Source: Dyadobacter soli
Lineage (GTDB): Bacteria > Bacteroidota > Bacteroidia > Cytophagales > Spirosomataceae
Length of the DNA: 64,000 bases
Assembly: GCF_900101885.1 (NCBI RefSeq)
Contig: NZ_FNAN01000005.1
Coordinates: 62,001 to 126,000, forward strand
Direction: 5' to 3'
Position numbers and translations under genes: made by a program. Under the pieces are notes generated by a model, which searched no databases, was not told the origin of the DNA, and was given only the letters and a program-made list of their open reading frames with translations. Positions 36,118-44,583 of this stretch are shown piece after piece; within the stretch, counting starts at the first letter, position 1; every line of letters begins with the position of its first letter.

Positions 36118-36591
36118 CTATTTCGCGATGATCGGGTCGGGAATATCCGCCGAGGCCAGACGGTTGTAGTCGATCCAGTAGCGGCACAGGGTTTCGAGCA
36201 AGGTATGCAGCTCTTCAAACTCCGTCGGTTTTACAAAAAATGAGTTGGCACCAGCCTGATAGCAACGGTTAATATCCTCCTGCCGGGAAGTACCGCTAAG
36301 GATTACGATGGGAATATTTTTCCATTCGGTTTCCGTGTTTCCGGGCGTCTGGCGTACGAGTTTCAGGAGTTCCAGGCCACTGATTGCGTTTAGCTGCAAG
36401 TCAAGGATGATCAGGCCGGGCCGTCGTCCTTTGAACTGCTCGGCCGATTGCAGGACCATATATTGGTAAAGCTCCTGCGCGCCCTGGAAAAACCTGACGT
36501 GGTACTCGGGCAGGAACTTGGTGAAAATGCCTCTTACAAGCTGTCGGAAGTCGCTTGAATCTTCAACAAGGTAAATTTCTCTTTTGCTCAT
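36118..36591 (-). CDS. Single-domain response regulator
   Basis: 157 residues. Receiver features: acidic start (YLVEDSSDF), phospho-acceptor Asp in LIILDLQLNAISGLELL, Ser in IVILSGTS and Lys in FFVKPTEF. No output domain. It lies 58 bases downstream of the degenerate kinase gene on the same strand, so the three-gene set receiver pair, kinase, receiver is probably one signalling unit. Confidence 0.9.
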   Translation of the reverse strand: MSKREIYLVEDSSDFRQLVRGIFTKFLPEYHVRFFQGAQELYQYMVLQSAEQFKGRRPGLIILDLQLNAISGLELLKLVRQTPGNTETEWKNIPIVILSGTSRQEDINRCYQAGANSFFVKPTEFEELHTLLETLCRYWIDYNRLASADIPDPIIAK

Positions 36592-36649
36592 GGATTTATC
36601 CCTTCAAAAAGTGTGGTGTATGTCAATCGCAAAATGCATTCCAGCACAT

Positions 36650-37351
36650 TTAGTGTGGAAATTGAAGCGAAAACCGTTGACGCCCGTCGCCATCGGATTC
36701 TACCTGGTAAATCTCTCCGTCCAGCATCAGCGCCAGCCGCCGCACCATGAGTAGGCTGATATGCTGTCCCTTTTCGTGGCTGTGCAATTCGGTCTCAGCC
36801 CTGAACAGCCAATCCGGTAAAGGTTCGCCGTGATAAGCTACGTTCAGTACCCAACGGCTTGAATATCTTTCCCAGCCTATTGTGATTTCCCTAACGCGCA
36901 TGACGCAAGTGAGATGAAGAGTGAGGTTTTTGATTATCCGGCGGACTTTTTCCTCATCACTATCAACCGCCCCCTCGCTGTCTCCCGTAAGAATCACCGC
37001 GGCTTTGCGCCGTTGGAGCATGGGTAATGCTTTTTTTCGGACATATTCCATAGCGCTTACCGGCCGGAAAGGTGCCGGCTCGACGCGCATCTGGCCGTTT
37101 TCAATAGCACAATAGTCTTCTAGGTCCGCGAACAGTTGCGTCGCATATTCGGTATTGTTATGCAGGCGGTTGAACATATCCTCGCGCTCAGCTTCTCCGG
37201 ATGTAAGCGGCAGCAGCGAATGCAGGCCCGAAATGACACCGAATGTACTTCGCAGTTCGTGGCTAACCGACTGGATCAGCGAAAGATGGTTGCTTTGTGC
37301 AGTTAGCAGGCTCTCGATGGTGTCCGAAGCTGCCGGGGGCATGTCGTTCAT
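36650..37351 (-). CDS. Histidine-kinase-like protein with degenerate ATPase domain
   Basis: 233 residues from the ATG at 37351, overlapping the upstream gene stop by four bases. A HisKA-type helix with an intact His (IQSVSHELRSTFGVISGL) is present. The ATPase half is divergent: the N box reads KNLTLHLT with no second Asn, the G1 Asp-x-Gly-x-Gly motif is absent (AYHGEPLPDW in its place), and only a G2-like GQHISLLMVRRLALMLDGEI remains. It may be a phosphotransfer or phosphatase protein rather than an active kinase. No sensor or membrane segment is visible. Confidence 0.8.
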   Translation of the reverse strand: MNDMPPAASDTIESLLTAQSNHLSLIQSVSHELRSTFGVISGLHSLLPLTSGEAEREDMFNRLHNNTEYATQLFADLEDYCAIENGQMRVEPAPFRPVSAMEYVRKKALPMLQRRKAAVILTGDSEGAVDSDEEKVRRIIKNLTLHLTCVMRVREITIGWERYSSRWVLNVAYHGEPLPDWLFRAETELHSHEKGQHISLLMVRRLALMLDGEIYQVESDGDGRQRFSLQFPH

Positions 37352-38217
37352 CGCGGATCGGGAGTAGATACAGTATTCCACCAGAAATTGCGCAGATTCT
37401 TGAAGTCGTTCTTCCACAGCGAAGCATTCTTGCCCTTGGTCATATACGCATTCGCGTTGCGCTGGTAGCTGGCGTGCATATCCTCGGGTTTGTCGGAGTA
37501 TGAAAATACGATGACAGGTATCGAGCGACAATCTTTGTTGATCAGAAGCTGATGAATATTGGCGAGTAAATCCAGGCCGTCCTGCCTGCCGGGCAGGTAC
37601 AAATCCATGAGGATCAGATGCGGTGCGGGAACAATGCTATCCCAAACAGCCCTTAACTGCTCGTCAACAGCCGCCGCAGTAGCAAATTCAACAACCTGTA
37701 CACCGGGCATACTGTCCTGCAAGGCATTCCGGATAAAAAACATATGGTCTTCATTATCCTCGATGACGATTACGCTACCCTTTGTCCAGTCAGGTTGAAC
37801 AGGAGTTTCATCGGTATCATGGCTGGCATTCATAAAACAGGCGTCGACAGCCTTGGCTAGCTTCACAAAATCGGCTTCGTGGACCGGTTTTTCCAGAAAT
37901 GCATTTACCCCGCGCTCATATGCTTCGCGCACGAGCGAGCGGTTCGAGGTAGTCGACAGCATTACCACGGGAATATGGCGGGAAGCGTCGTTCATTTTAA
38001 GGATACCGAGCGTTTCCAGCCCGCTGAGCCGCGGCATGTTCATGTCCATGATGATCACGGAAGGATCATCCGATATGCCCTGGTTGTTGATTAATTTAAT
38101 CAGATCGTCTCCCGAATCGAGCTCGATAATGCGTACGGGACTGATGACTTGCTCCACGGCCGCACGGATCAGCATACGGTCGTCTTCGTCGTCATCGGCA
38201 AGGTAAATCGTCTTCAT
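37348..38217 (-). CDS. Tandem receiver-domain protein
   Basis: 289 residues from the ATG at 38217. Two receiver domains in series. The first has YLADDDEDD, Asp in VIIMDMNMPRLSGL, Thr/Ser in VVMLSTTS and Lys in FLEKPV. The second has VIEDNEDH, Asp in LILMDLYLPGRQDGL, Ser in VIVFSYSD and Lys in YMTKGKN. Translation is coupled to the kinase-like gene through an ATGA overlap. Suggests a phosphorelay. Confidence 0.9.
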   Translation of the reverse strand: MKTIYLADDDEDDRMLIRAAVEQVISPVRIIELDSGDDLIKLINNQGISDDPSVIIMDMNMPRLSGLETLGILKMNDASRHIPVVMLSTTSNRSLVREAYERGVNAFLEKPVHEADFVKLAKAVDACFMNASHDTDETPVQPDWTKGSVIVIEDNEDHMFFIRNALQDSMPGVQVVEFATAAAVDEQLRAVWDSIVPAPHLILMDLYLPGRQDGLDLLANIHQLLINKDCRSIPVIVFSYSDKPEDMHASYQRNANAYMTKGKNASLWKNDFKNLRNFWWNTVSTPDPR

Positions 38218-38334
38218 TCGGTACGTTAAAACGGCTAATAGATTTATTAACACGACAAAATAAACAAATCGTGCCAGCAGCCGCTGATGGCATAATTTTT
38301 ACCACCAGCAAATCAAAATCAAAACGAACGAGGG

Positions 38335-39306
38335 ATGAAAACGGAAAATAACGAATCGGGTTCTTTCTTCCGGGTAGCGGAAGGAGTTTGGGGAATAAAG
38401 GATGTGATGGTCAATATTTACCTCATCGCCAATCCGGATAAATCGTGGGTATTGGTCGATGCCGGACTGAAAAGCGCATTCGGGAAGATCAAAACTGCGG
38501 CGGCCGAGCTGTTTGGCGAAGGTATCCCGCCCGCTGCGGTAATCCTTACCCACGGGCATTTCGATCATGTCGGCTCGCTGGAAGCGATTATCCGCGAATG
38601 GCAGGTGCCGGTATATGCGCATTTCCTCGAAACGCCTTATCTGACTGGGAAATCAAAATACCCGCCGGCCGATCCGAATGCAGGAGGTGGACTGCTGTCG
38701 GTGGTTTCAGGCTTGTATCCCAATGAGCCGATAGACCTGATCGACGCCGTCAAATCACTTCCGCTGGACGGACACATTCCTTTTTTGCCCGAATGGAAAT
38801 ACATCCACACCCCGGGCCACGCGCCAGGGCACATCAGCCTCTGGCATGACGAGGACCGTGTGCTGATCGCCGGCGATGCATTCGTCACCACGAAGCAGGA
38901 ATCGGTTTTCAGCGTGCTTACCCAGCGAAAAGTGATTTCAGGCCCACCGCGGTACTTCACATACGACTGGTACCAGGCCGATAAATCCGTGAATGCGCTT
39001 GCCGACCTTTCACCTGAAATCGTGGCAACGGGCCATGGCAAACCTATGGCAGGCCGGGAAATGCGGCAACAATTAATGGATCTCGCTCTCAACTTCTCCG
39101 ATCGTGCGGTGCCGCGATACGGCCGTTACGTGGCCGAGCCAGCGGTGACCAACCGCGACGGCGTGGTGTCGTTGCCGAAAGAGCCGGTAACACCCAAGGC
39201 AGTTTGGGCCCTGGTGAGCAGCGTGGCCGTGATCGCGTTGGGATGTGTGTATTTTTCGCGGCAGCGGTCGCGGAAAGATCTGTTGTCGCTCCCCAGTTTT
39301 TCCTAG
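38335..39306 (+). CDS. MBL fold metallo-hydrolase with C-terminal membrane helix
   Basis: 323 residues. The metallo-beta-lactamase metal motif is THGHFDHVGSLE, followed by HTPGHAPGHIS (third His), AGDAFVTT (Asp) and VATGHGKPM (last His). The C-terminal tail carries a transmembrane helix (AVWALVSSVAVIALGCVYF) and a basic end. The substrate is unknown; fold members include glyoxalase II, lactonases and thioesterases. The membrane tail is unusual for the family. Confidence 0.88.
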   Translation: MKTENNESGSFFRVAEGVWGIKDVMVNIYLIANPDKSWVLVDAGLKSAFGKIKTAAAELFGEGIPPAAVILTHGHFDHVGSLEAIIREWQVPVYAHFLETPYLTGKSKYPPADPNAGGGLLSVVSGLYPNEPIDLIDAVKSLPLDGHIPFLPEWKYIHTPGHAPGHISLWHDEDRVLIAGDAFVTTKQESVFSVLTQRKVISGPPRYFTYDWYQADKSVNALADLSPEIVATGHGKPMAGREMRQQLMDLALNFSDRAVPRYGRYVAEPAVTNRDGVVSLPKEPVTPKAVWALVSSVAVIALGCVYFSRQRSRKDLLSLPSFS

Positions 39307-39500
39307 GTAATTCTACAACAAACAAGCAGTTGCATTTTACTAAACGGTTGGTTATGAGCCTGCATTCGTAAAGCGTTGCATATGTAACTCTTGTCGACGT
39401 GGAATTTCGTCGAATAGGCCATTTTCTGGAACGGTTTTTACCTTAAAAGGCACATTCTAACGATGTTGAATAAGAACGGGCAGTACGAAATGCTGCAAAA

Positions 39501-39980
39501 ATGACGACTATGAGTGATGCAAGGAATATGGTGAAATGCATGGCCAGGATCTGGCGGATGTACAAGAGGCAGGAATCGCTTTTCAAGTCCGCGATGGGGC
39601 TCGATATGTCCAGCAAGCTGCGGCGCATTTGCAGTAATGGATACATGATGTCGCTGTTGTTTAAGAAGGATGTAGGGAGCATGTACGAATCGGTCAAAAG
39701 TGTGCTTGATGACGGGGAGCTATCGAGCATTACCCGGAGTGTAGATGAATTCGATGATCAGTTGATGGACCATTACGCGCTCCTGTCGCAGATCACCACG
39801 CACCAGCAGGTAATGCTGCAAGAGTATCAGGCGCTTTTGCCCCATCTAGACCATGACAGCGATGCTGCACGGGCTTGCAGCGAGCATATCGACAAGCTTT
39901 CGTTCCTGGAAAGCTCGCTCGCGAAGGAAGTAAGCATCCTGCCCGGTGAGCGGAAAGAGGATTTTTCCTTTGTTGCCTGA
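39501..39980 (+). CDS. Hypothetical helical protein, 159 aa
   Basis: A predicted all-helical soluble protein with many Met and Leu. No motif was recognised (MARIWRMYKRQESLFKSAM, VDEFDDQLMDHYALLSQI). The spacing of acidic and His residues recalls ferritin-like bundles, but I cannot show a metal site. The 195-base gap before it (39307-39500) shows no clear promoter or repeat. A hairpin terminator follows. Confidence 0.65.
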   Translation: MTTMSDARNMVKCMARIWRMYKRQESLFKSAMGLDMSSKLRRICSNGYMMSLLFKKDVGSMYESVKSVLDDGELSSITRSVDEFDDQLMDHYALLSQITTHQQVMLQEYQALLPHLDHDSDAARACSEHIDKLSFLESSLAKEVSILPGERKEDFSFVA

Positions 39981-40054
39981 CACTTCAACACTTACTCTGA
40001 ATCTGTATGGATAGACTTTGCAATAATTGAAATCCGTATTACAGCATCAATCAC

Positions 40055-40089
40055 AGCCGGTGAATTAGCGAACGCCTGATTCACCGGCT
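40055..40089 (+). terminator. Hairpin between the 159-aa gene and an SDR gene
   Basis: AGCCGGTGAAT (40055-40065) pairs perfectly with ATTCACCGGCT (40079-40089), then ATTTGTTT. It ends 17 bases before the SDR ATG, so it may terminate the upstream transcript or sit in the SDR leader. Confidence 0.7.
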
Positions 40090-40106
40090 ATTTGTTTAAC
40101 AATATC

Positions 40107-41144
40107 ATGAAAAATTCACCTGGTTTTTGGCAAAATAACAAATGGCAGACGTGCGGCATCACACTCGCTGGCCTGGGCGTACTTGCTGTCGCACGCGCTG
40201 TGTACCGGCGCGTGACGAGCATTGATTTTCACGACAAAGTGGTGCTGATCACCGGCGGGTCGCGGGGATTGGGACTGGAAATGGCTCGGATCGTTGCTGG
40301 TAAGGGCGCGAAGTTAGTGCTTTGCGCACGGTCAGAACAACACTTAGAGAATGCTGCGGAGGAGCTGCGCGGCACCGGGGCCGAAGTATTGACGGTGTCA
40401 GCGGATTTATCGCTTCCTGAGTCAGCCCCGCAGGTAGTACAGAAAGTGATCGACCGGTTTGGCCGCATCGACGTGCTGATCAACAATGCAGGCGTAATGC
40501 TGGTAGGGCCGGATAATCTCATGGAAATAGACGATTACCGGGAATTAATGGATGCCAATTTTTGGTCGGCATTGTACATGATTAAAGCAGCATTGCCGCA
40601 TTTTCGCGGGCAGGGAAGCGGGCACATTGCTAATATTTCATCCATCGGTGGCAAAATCGCCGTGCCGCATATGCTGCCTTACAGCGCCAGTAAATTCGCG
40701 CTGACGGGCATGTCCGAAGGGCTGGCGGCCGAATTGAAGAAGGAAAATATCCACGTCACCACTGTCGTACCCAGTCTGATGCGCACCGGAAGTCCCCGGA
40801 ACATTTCACTCAAAGGGGATCATGAGGGGGAATATGCCTGGTTCAAACTCGCCGATTCCCTCCCGCTGCTATCCCAGGATGCGCGAAAAGCCGCTTCACA
40901 GATTGTAGACGGCATTGCTGCCGGAGATACCGAGGTGGTACTCACGCCCATCGCCCGCAGCGCTTCCATACTGAACGGCATAGCACCAGGCGCATTGACG
41001 ACCATCATGCAATGGACTGACCGTTTTCTTCCCCAAAGCGAAAATGCCTCCGTAAAAAAGGGATTTGAGAGCGAATCCGAGACCACAACCGGCATTATCG
41101 GCTCTCGTACCGACCAGGCCGCAGCACGTAACAACGAGTTGTAA
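40107..41144 (+). CDS. SDR family oxidoreductase with N-terminal membrane anchor
   Basis: 345 residues from the ATG at 40107. An N-terminal hydrophobic stretch (CGITLAGLGVLAVARAVY) precedes the Rossmann fold. Motifs: GGSRGLGLE, NNAGVM, NISSIGG and catalytic YSASK. A C-terminal extension of about 80 residues follows the fold. Substrate unknown. Such membrane-tethered SDRs recur in the stress islands of soil Bacteroidota together with catalase and YciF genes. Confidence 0.9.
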   Translation: MKNSPGFWQNNKWQTCGITLAGLGVLAVARAVYRRVTSIDFHDKVVLITGGSRGLGLEMARIVAGKGAKLVLCARSEQHLENAAEELRGTGAEVLTVSADLSLPESAPQVVQKVIDRFGRIDVLINNAGVMLVGPDNLMEIDDYRELMDANFWSALYMIKAALPHFRGQGSGHIANISSIGGKIAVPHMLPYSASKFALTGMSEGLAAELKKENIHVTTVVPSLMRTGSPRNISLKGDHEGEYAWFKLADSLPLLSQDARKAASQIVDGIAAGDTEVVLTPIARSASILNGIAPGALTTIMQWTDRFLPQSENASVKKGFESESETTTGIIGSRTDQAAARNNEL

Positions 41145-41149
41145 AAAAA

Positions 41150-41176
41150 GAAACCGGGAGCAAATGCCCCGGTTTC
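41150..41176. terminator. Bidirectional terminator between two SDR genes
   Basis: GAAACCGGG (41150-41158) pairs with CCCGGTTTC (41168-41176), preceded by seven A for the minus strand. It separates convergent genes. Confidence 0.8.
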
Positions 41177-41201
41177 AGCAACATATCTGACTTAGCTTTG
41201 G

Positions 41202-42002
41202 TTAAGAATTTTCGTGTACCGGCTTCTGCTGCTCGTTCATTTGATGTGCAACCGTGCTGTCGGGCATGACGGCGCTCATTGCCACCTGCACTTTGTTTTT
41301 CAAGCCTGACACCACCTTGTCTTTGCCGGACATCAATGCTTCGTATCCGTCGCGGGCGACATCGGCAGGGTCGGCCATGGCGTCTTCGTCCTGCACCGCC
41401 TTGCTCGCTTGCATATCGGCCTTGTTGAAGAAATCAGTGTCGGTAACGCCTGGCATCAATGCGGTGATCGTCACGCCGGTGTCTTTCGTTTCCTCACGGA
41501 CGGCTTCGCTGAATGAGAGCACAAATGCCTTGGTACCATGATATACCGCCTGCCAGGGCCCGGGCATCTTGCTGGCTATCGATGCCAGGTTGAGAATACG
41601 GCCGGAGCCCCGGTTCACCATGTCGGTAAGGAAGCATTTGGTAAGTACCACCAGCGAGGCGATGTTGAGGTCGATGATCCGCAGCTCGCGGTCGATGTCG
41701 ATCTGGTCGAACTGCCCGTACACACCCTGGCCGGCATTGTTAACCAATATTTCTACTTCAATACCTTTTTGTTTAATATCCGCATAGAGCCCGAATGCCT
41801 GTTCGCGGTCGAAAAGGTCTTTTGCGATGGGCCATACTTCCACACCTTCGGAGCGGAGCAATGCGCTGGTTTCGTCCAGTTCGGCGATATCCCTTGTCGT
41901 AATGATGAGATTGAAACCGTCTTTGGCGAACAGTTTGGCCAGTTCGAGGCCGATGCCGCTCGTCGCCCCGGTGATGAGGGCATATTTTCCTTTATTTTCC
42001 AT
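41202..42002 (-). CDS. SDR family NAD(P)-dependent oxidoreductase
   Basis: 266 residues. Rossmann motif TGATSGIGLELAK, NNAGQGVYG, catalytic Ser in NLASIASKMP and pair in YHGTK. The sequence resembles the DltE/YqjQ-like SDR group. The C-terminus (SAVMPDSTVAHQMNEQQKP) is a short polar extension. The gene below on the same strand, a small membrane protein, is 75 bases upstream... that is, transcribed before or apart from it. Substrate unknown. Confidence 0.9.
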   Translation of the reverse strand: MENKGKYALITGATSGIGLELAKLFAKDGFNLIITTRDIAELDETSALLRSEGVEVWPIAKDLFDREQAFGLYADIKQKGIEVEILVNNAGQGVYGQFDQIDIDRELRIIDLNIASLVVLTKCFLTDMVNRGSGRILNLASIASKMPGPWQAVYHGTKAFVLSFSEAVREETKDTGVTITALMPGVTDTDFFNKADMQASKAVQDEDAMADPADVARDGYEALMSGKDKVVSGLKNKVQVAMSAVMPDSTVAHQMNEQQKPVHENS

Positions 42003-42077
42003 AATCGTGACTTTTAATTAAAAAGAGCTGTGCTCAGGTAAAAAGCGTGCCTGCGCTGCTGCGCATTGGAGGCGCCG

Positions 42078-42515
42078 TTACCGAAGGCTCTTGATCGCCA
42101 GTGCCGCAGCCAGGCCGCCGAGCACATACCAGGTTACGGTGAGCACTTTCGTTTCGTCGGTCCTGGCAACGGTGCTTTCATTCAGGCCGAGTGGCTTTGC
42201 CAACCCAATGGCGCCGAGGCCGGCCATAAGGCCATATCCCGCGCCCCGGAGCAGGATGGTATCGTTGTCGCCCTTGCCGATCATGGCGTAGTAGCCTGCA
42301 TTGCTGGCCAGATCGGCCACGAATGTAGAAGCGGTGAGTGCTTCGCCGGTTGGGGCTTCCACGCCCAGGGCTTCGGCGGTTTTGGTAACGGCCTCTTCGC
42401 CGAGCAGGTCTACGCGCGGCGCTTTGTGAGAAATGCGTTTGGCCACCTCGTGGACCAGGTTGAGAACAACGGCCCCCGTAATTCCGCCCAGAATATTTCT
42501 GATCTCTGGTTTCAT
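42078..42515 (-). CDS. Small membrane protein, unknown function
   Basis: 145 residues with Gly-rich hydrophobic helices at the N-terminus (ILGGITGAVVLNLVHEVA), in the middle (GYGLMAGLGAIGLAKPLG) and at the C-terminus (VLTVTWYVLGGLAAALAI). Family not recognised with certainty; similar short proteins occur in Bacteroidota stress clusters. It lies directly upstream of, and probably in one operon with, the SDR gene at 41202-42002. Confidence 0.75.
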   Translation of the reverse strand: MKPEIRNILGGITGAVVLNLVHEVAKRISHKAPRVDLLGEEAVTKTAEALGVEAPTGEALTASTFVADLASNAGYYAMIGKGDNDTILLRGAGYGLMAGLGAIGLAKPLGLNESTVARTDETKVLTVTWYVLGGLAAALAIKSLR

Positions 42516-42729
42516 AGCATGTTTATGGTTTGGATGAAGAATTAAATGAAGCGGCCCAGCACTTCTGCGGCCAACTTTTAAGGTCCTTTAACCGGAAAAA
42601 ACCGAACCAGCCCCATTTGCAGCCCTTAGTTGAGATTTTTCTACAAAAGGACTGTGGCTGACGACGGTTTGTGGTTCGCGTACGTGTGGCATGTTTATTT
42701 TTCGTGAGGGTGCCGCTGTTGAGCTGTTG

Positions 42730-42882
42730 TTACGTCCCTACGGAACTCCGTTGTTCGGTGCCTGCCTGGCTAGCTACCAATGTTACGGCCTGACGGCACT
42801 TTGCGAGACATCTCAGTCGCGTAGCGATGCAACATGGGTAGCCAACGGGTAATAGGCATTCATCCGGAATGCCGGAGGCATG
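42730..42882. repeat. Composite palindromic repeat element
   Basis: In the 410-base gap 42516-42925 lie several nested inverted repeats. GCTACCAATGTT (42773-42784) pairs with AACATGGGTAGC (42831-42842) at 11 of 12 positions around a 46-base loop. CCTACGGAACTCCGT (about 42738) is self-complementary in part, and GGCATTCATCCGGAATGCC (42856-42874) forms a further small hairpin. From memory, similar CTACGGAAC / GCTACCAATGTT elements recur between genes in Cytophagales; I cannot verify copies. Confidence 0.6.
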
Positions 42883-42925
42883 TAACAGTAAAACAATAGC
42901 AAAAACATCATCAAACAGAAACCAG

Positions 42926-43960
42926 ATGGAAGCAAAGACAAAACTGGGTGTAGCATTGGTAGGACTGGGCGAATATGCGACAGGCGAATTGATCCCCGCC
43001 TTGAAACTCACTCAAAACTGCCATCTGGCAGGGCTGGTAAGCGGGGAGGAGGAGAAGCTGCGAAAATGGCAGCAGGAATGTGGGTTAAAGGACGATAGCC
43101 TTTACACCTACGACGATTTCGACCGCATTGCCGACAATCCCGACATCGATATTGTATACGTGGTACTTCCCAATGCCATGCACGAAGAATATTGCATTCG
43201 CGCCGCAAGAGCCGGGAAGCATATCATATCTGAAAAGCCGCTTGCTACGAGTGTGGAAGAATGTTACCGTATCCGCGATGCGGTAGCAGAAGCCAATGTG
43301 CGGTTTTCGATGGGTTATCGTCTGCATTTCGATCCGTTCAACCAGGAAATGATGCGGCTCGGCCAGAAAGAGGTATTCGGGCCGGTCCAGAAAATGGAGC
43401 TGCTCGACAGCATGGATATTGGCAACAATACGCCCTGGCGCGTCGACGAGGAACGTTCCGGCAGCGGACCGCTCGTGAACAACGGCATCTACTGCATTCA
43501 GGCGGCTATCTACATTACGGGCAAGCTGCCCATTGCTGTGGAGGCACGCTTCGCGCCGGTAACAAAGCCCGAGCTCTTCAAGGAAGTGGAAGAAGGGGTG
43601 ATCTGGACGATGTTTTTTGAAGGCGGCACTACTGCGCATTGTGAGACGAGTTATTCCAAAAACCAGAACTTCATGCGTGCAGAAGGCACCGAAGGCTGGT
43701 TTGAACTAAACCCCGCTTATGAATATGGCGGACTCGCAGGCCGCACTTCCAGCGGTGCGATGGACATCGAGCCGGTGAACCAGCAGGCCCGGCAAATGGA
43801 CGACTTCGCGCGATGCATTATGGAAAACAGTGAAACGTGCGTCCCGCTCGAAATGGGCATCCGGGATATGCGGATCATCGAAGCGGTATATGAATCGGCG
43901 CGCTTGGGCCAGCGTGTAGCATTGGATTTGGAAGAATTTGCCGCACTTCCCGAATTTTAA
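42926..43960 (+). CDS. Gfo/Idh/MocA family oxidoreductase
   Basis: 344 residues from the ATG at 42926. N-terminal NAD(P)-binding fold: VALVGLGEYATGELIPAL, then YVVLPNAMHEEY and the family Lys in SEKPLATSVEEC. The C-terminal half is the alpha/beta substrate domain (GSGPLVNNGIYCIQAAIYI with the conserved Gly-Ile-His-like site here NNGIYC). It resembles glucose-fructose oxidoreductases. No signal peptide, so it is cytoplasmic. The sugar substrate is unknown. Confidence 0.9.
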   Translation: MEAKTKLGVALVGLGEYATGELIPALKLTQNCHLAGLVSGEEEKLRKWQQECGLKDDSLYTYDDFDRIADNPDIDIVYVVLPNAMHEEYCIRAARAGKHIISEKPLATSVEECYRIRDAVAEANVRFSMGYRLHFDPFNQEMMRLGQKEVFGPVQKMELLDSMDIGNNTPWRVDEERSGSGPLVNNGIYCIQAAIYITGKLPIAVEARFAPVTKPELFKEVEEGVIWTMFFEGGTTAHCETSYSKNQNFMRAEGTEGWFELNPAYEYGGLAGRTSSGAMDIEPVNQQARQMDDFARCIMENSETCVPLEMGIRDMRIIEAVYESARLGQRVALDLEEFAALPEF

Positions 43961-43973
43961 AATATTACAAAAA

Positions 43974-44582
43974 ATGGAAGAGAAAAACTACACGGGCACC
44001 GTGCCCGGCCAGCATCGCGGAGATTCCGTAACGGCAGAAGGCAACCGGTCTTTTGAAGATATTACCGCTGCAAAAGCATTCTTTTTGCAGGCCGAGGCAA
44101 AGGTGCTCGATGTGAACCGGTGGCACGACCAGGCGGGAGAGGCACTTGCCCACTTTATGTTGACCGACACAGATGGCAATCCAGTCGGTGGCACCGCCCG
44201 GCAGGGATTATTGATCAAAATCGACATTCCAGGTCCCGGTTCGGAATCGGGTGAGGGATATGACTGGGTGGAAATTGAGGAAATCAAGAAGACCGATTCC
44301 GCGGGCGTGCAGAGTACGGCGTTGCGTGTCAGGCCTATTGCAGCACCCGGTTCGGAGGCCGACGAGCCGACCCACTTTTACGACGAGCAGTCGACCAGCA
44401 CATTCACGATAACGCGTGAAAATACCACGGTTACAGTGGCTGTTTACGACCGCAATATCAATCCCAACACCGAGGCCGATTCGCTGATCGACAAGGTCAG
44501 AAATGCGATCACCGGGCTGTTTGGGGAGAAAGTGTTTTCCAAAATACAATGGCAATCGCTGGTGGACGGTATTTTGAAATGA
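43974..44582 (+). CDS. Hypothetical protein, 202 aa
   Basis: Start set at the ATG at 43974, 13 bases after the oxidoreductase stop, so likely co-transcribed. No signal peptide or membrane segment. It is acidic and Thr-rich with beta strands (GLLIKIDIPGPGSESGEGYD, STFTITRENTTVTVAVYDRN) and a C-terminal helix (LIDKVRNAITGLFGEKVF). I do not recognise it. The strand after VEIEEIKK ends in RVRPIAAPGSE. Confidence 0.7.
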   Translation: MEEKNYTGTVPGQHRGDSVTAEGNRSFEDITAAKAFFLQAEAKVLDVNRWHDQAGEALAHFMLTDTDGNPVGGTARQGLLIKIDIPGPGSESGEGYDWVEIEEIKKTDSAGVQSTALRVRPIAAPGSEADEPTHFYDEQSTSTFTITRENTTVTVAVYDRNINPNTEADSLIDKVRNAITGLFGEKVFSKIQWQSLVDGILK

Positions 44583-44583
44583 A

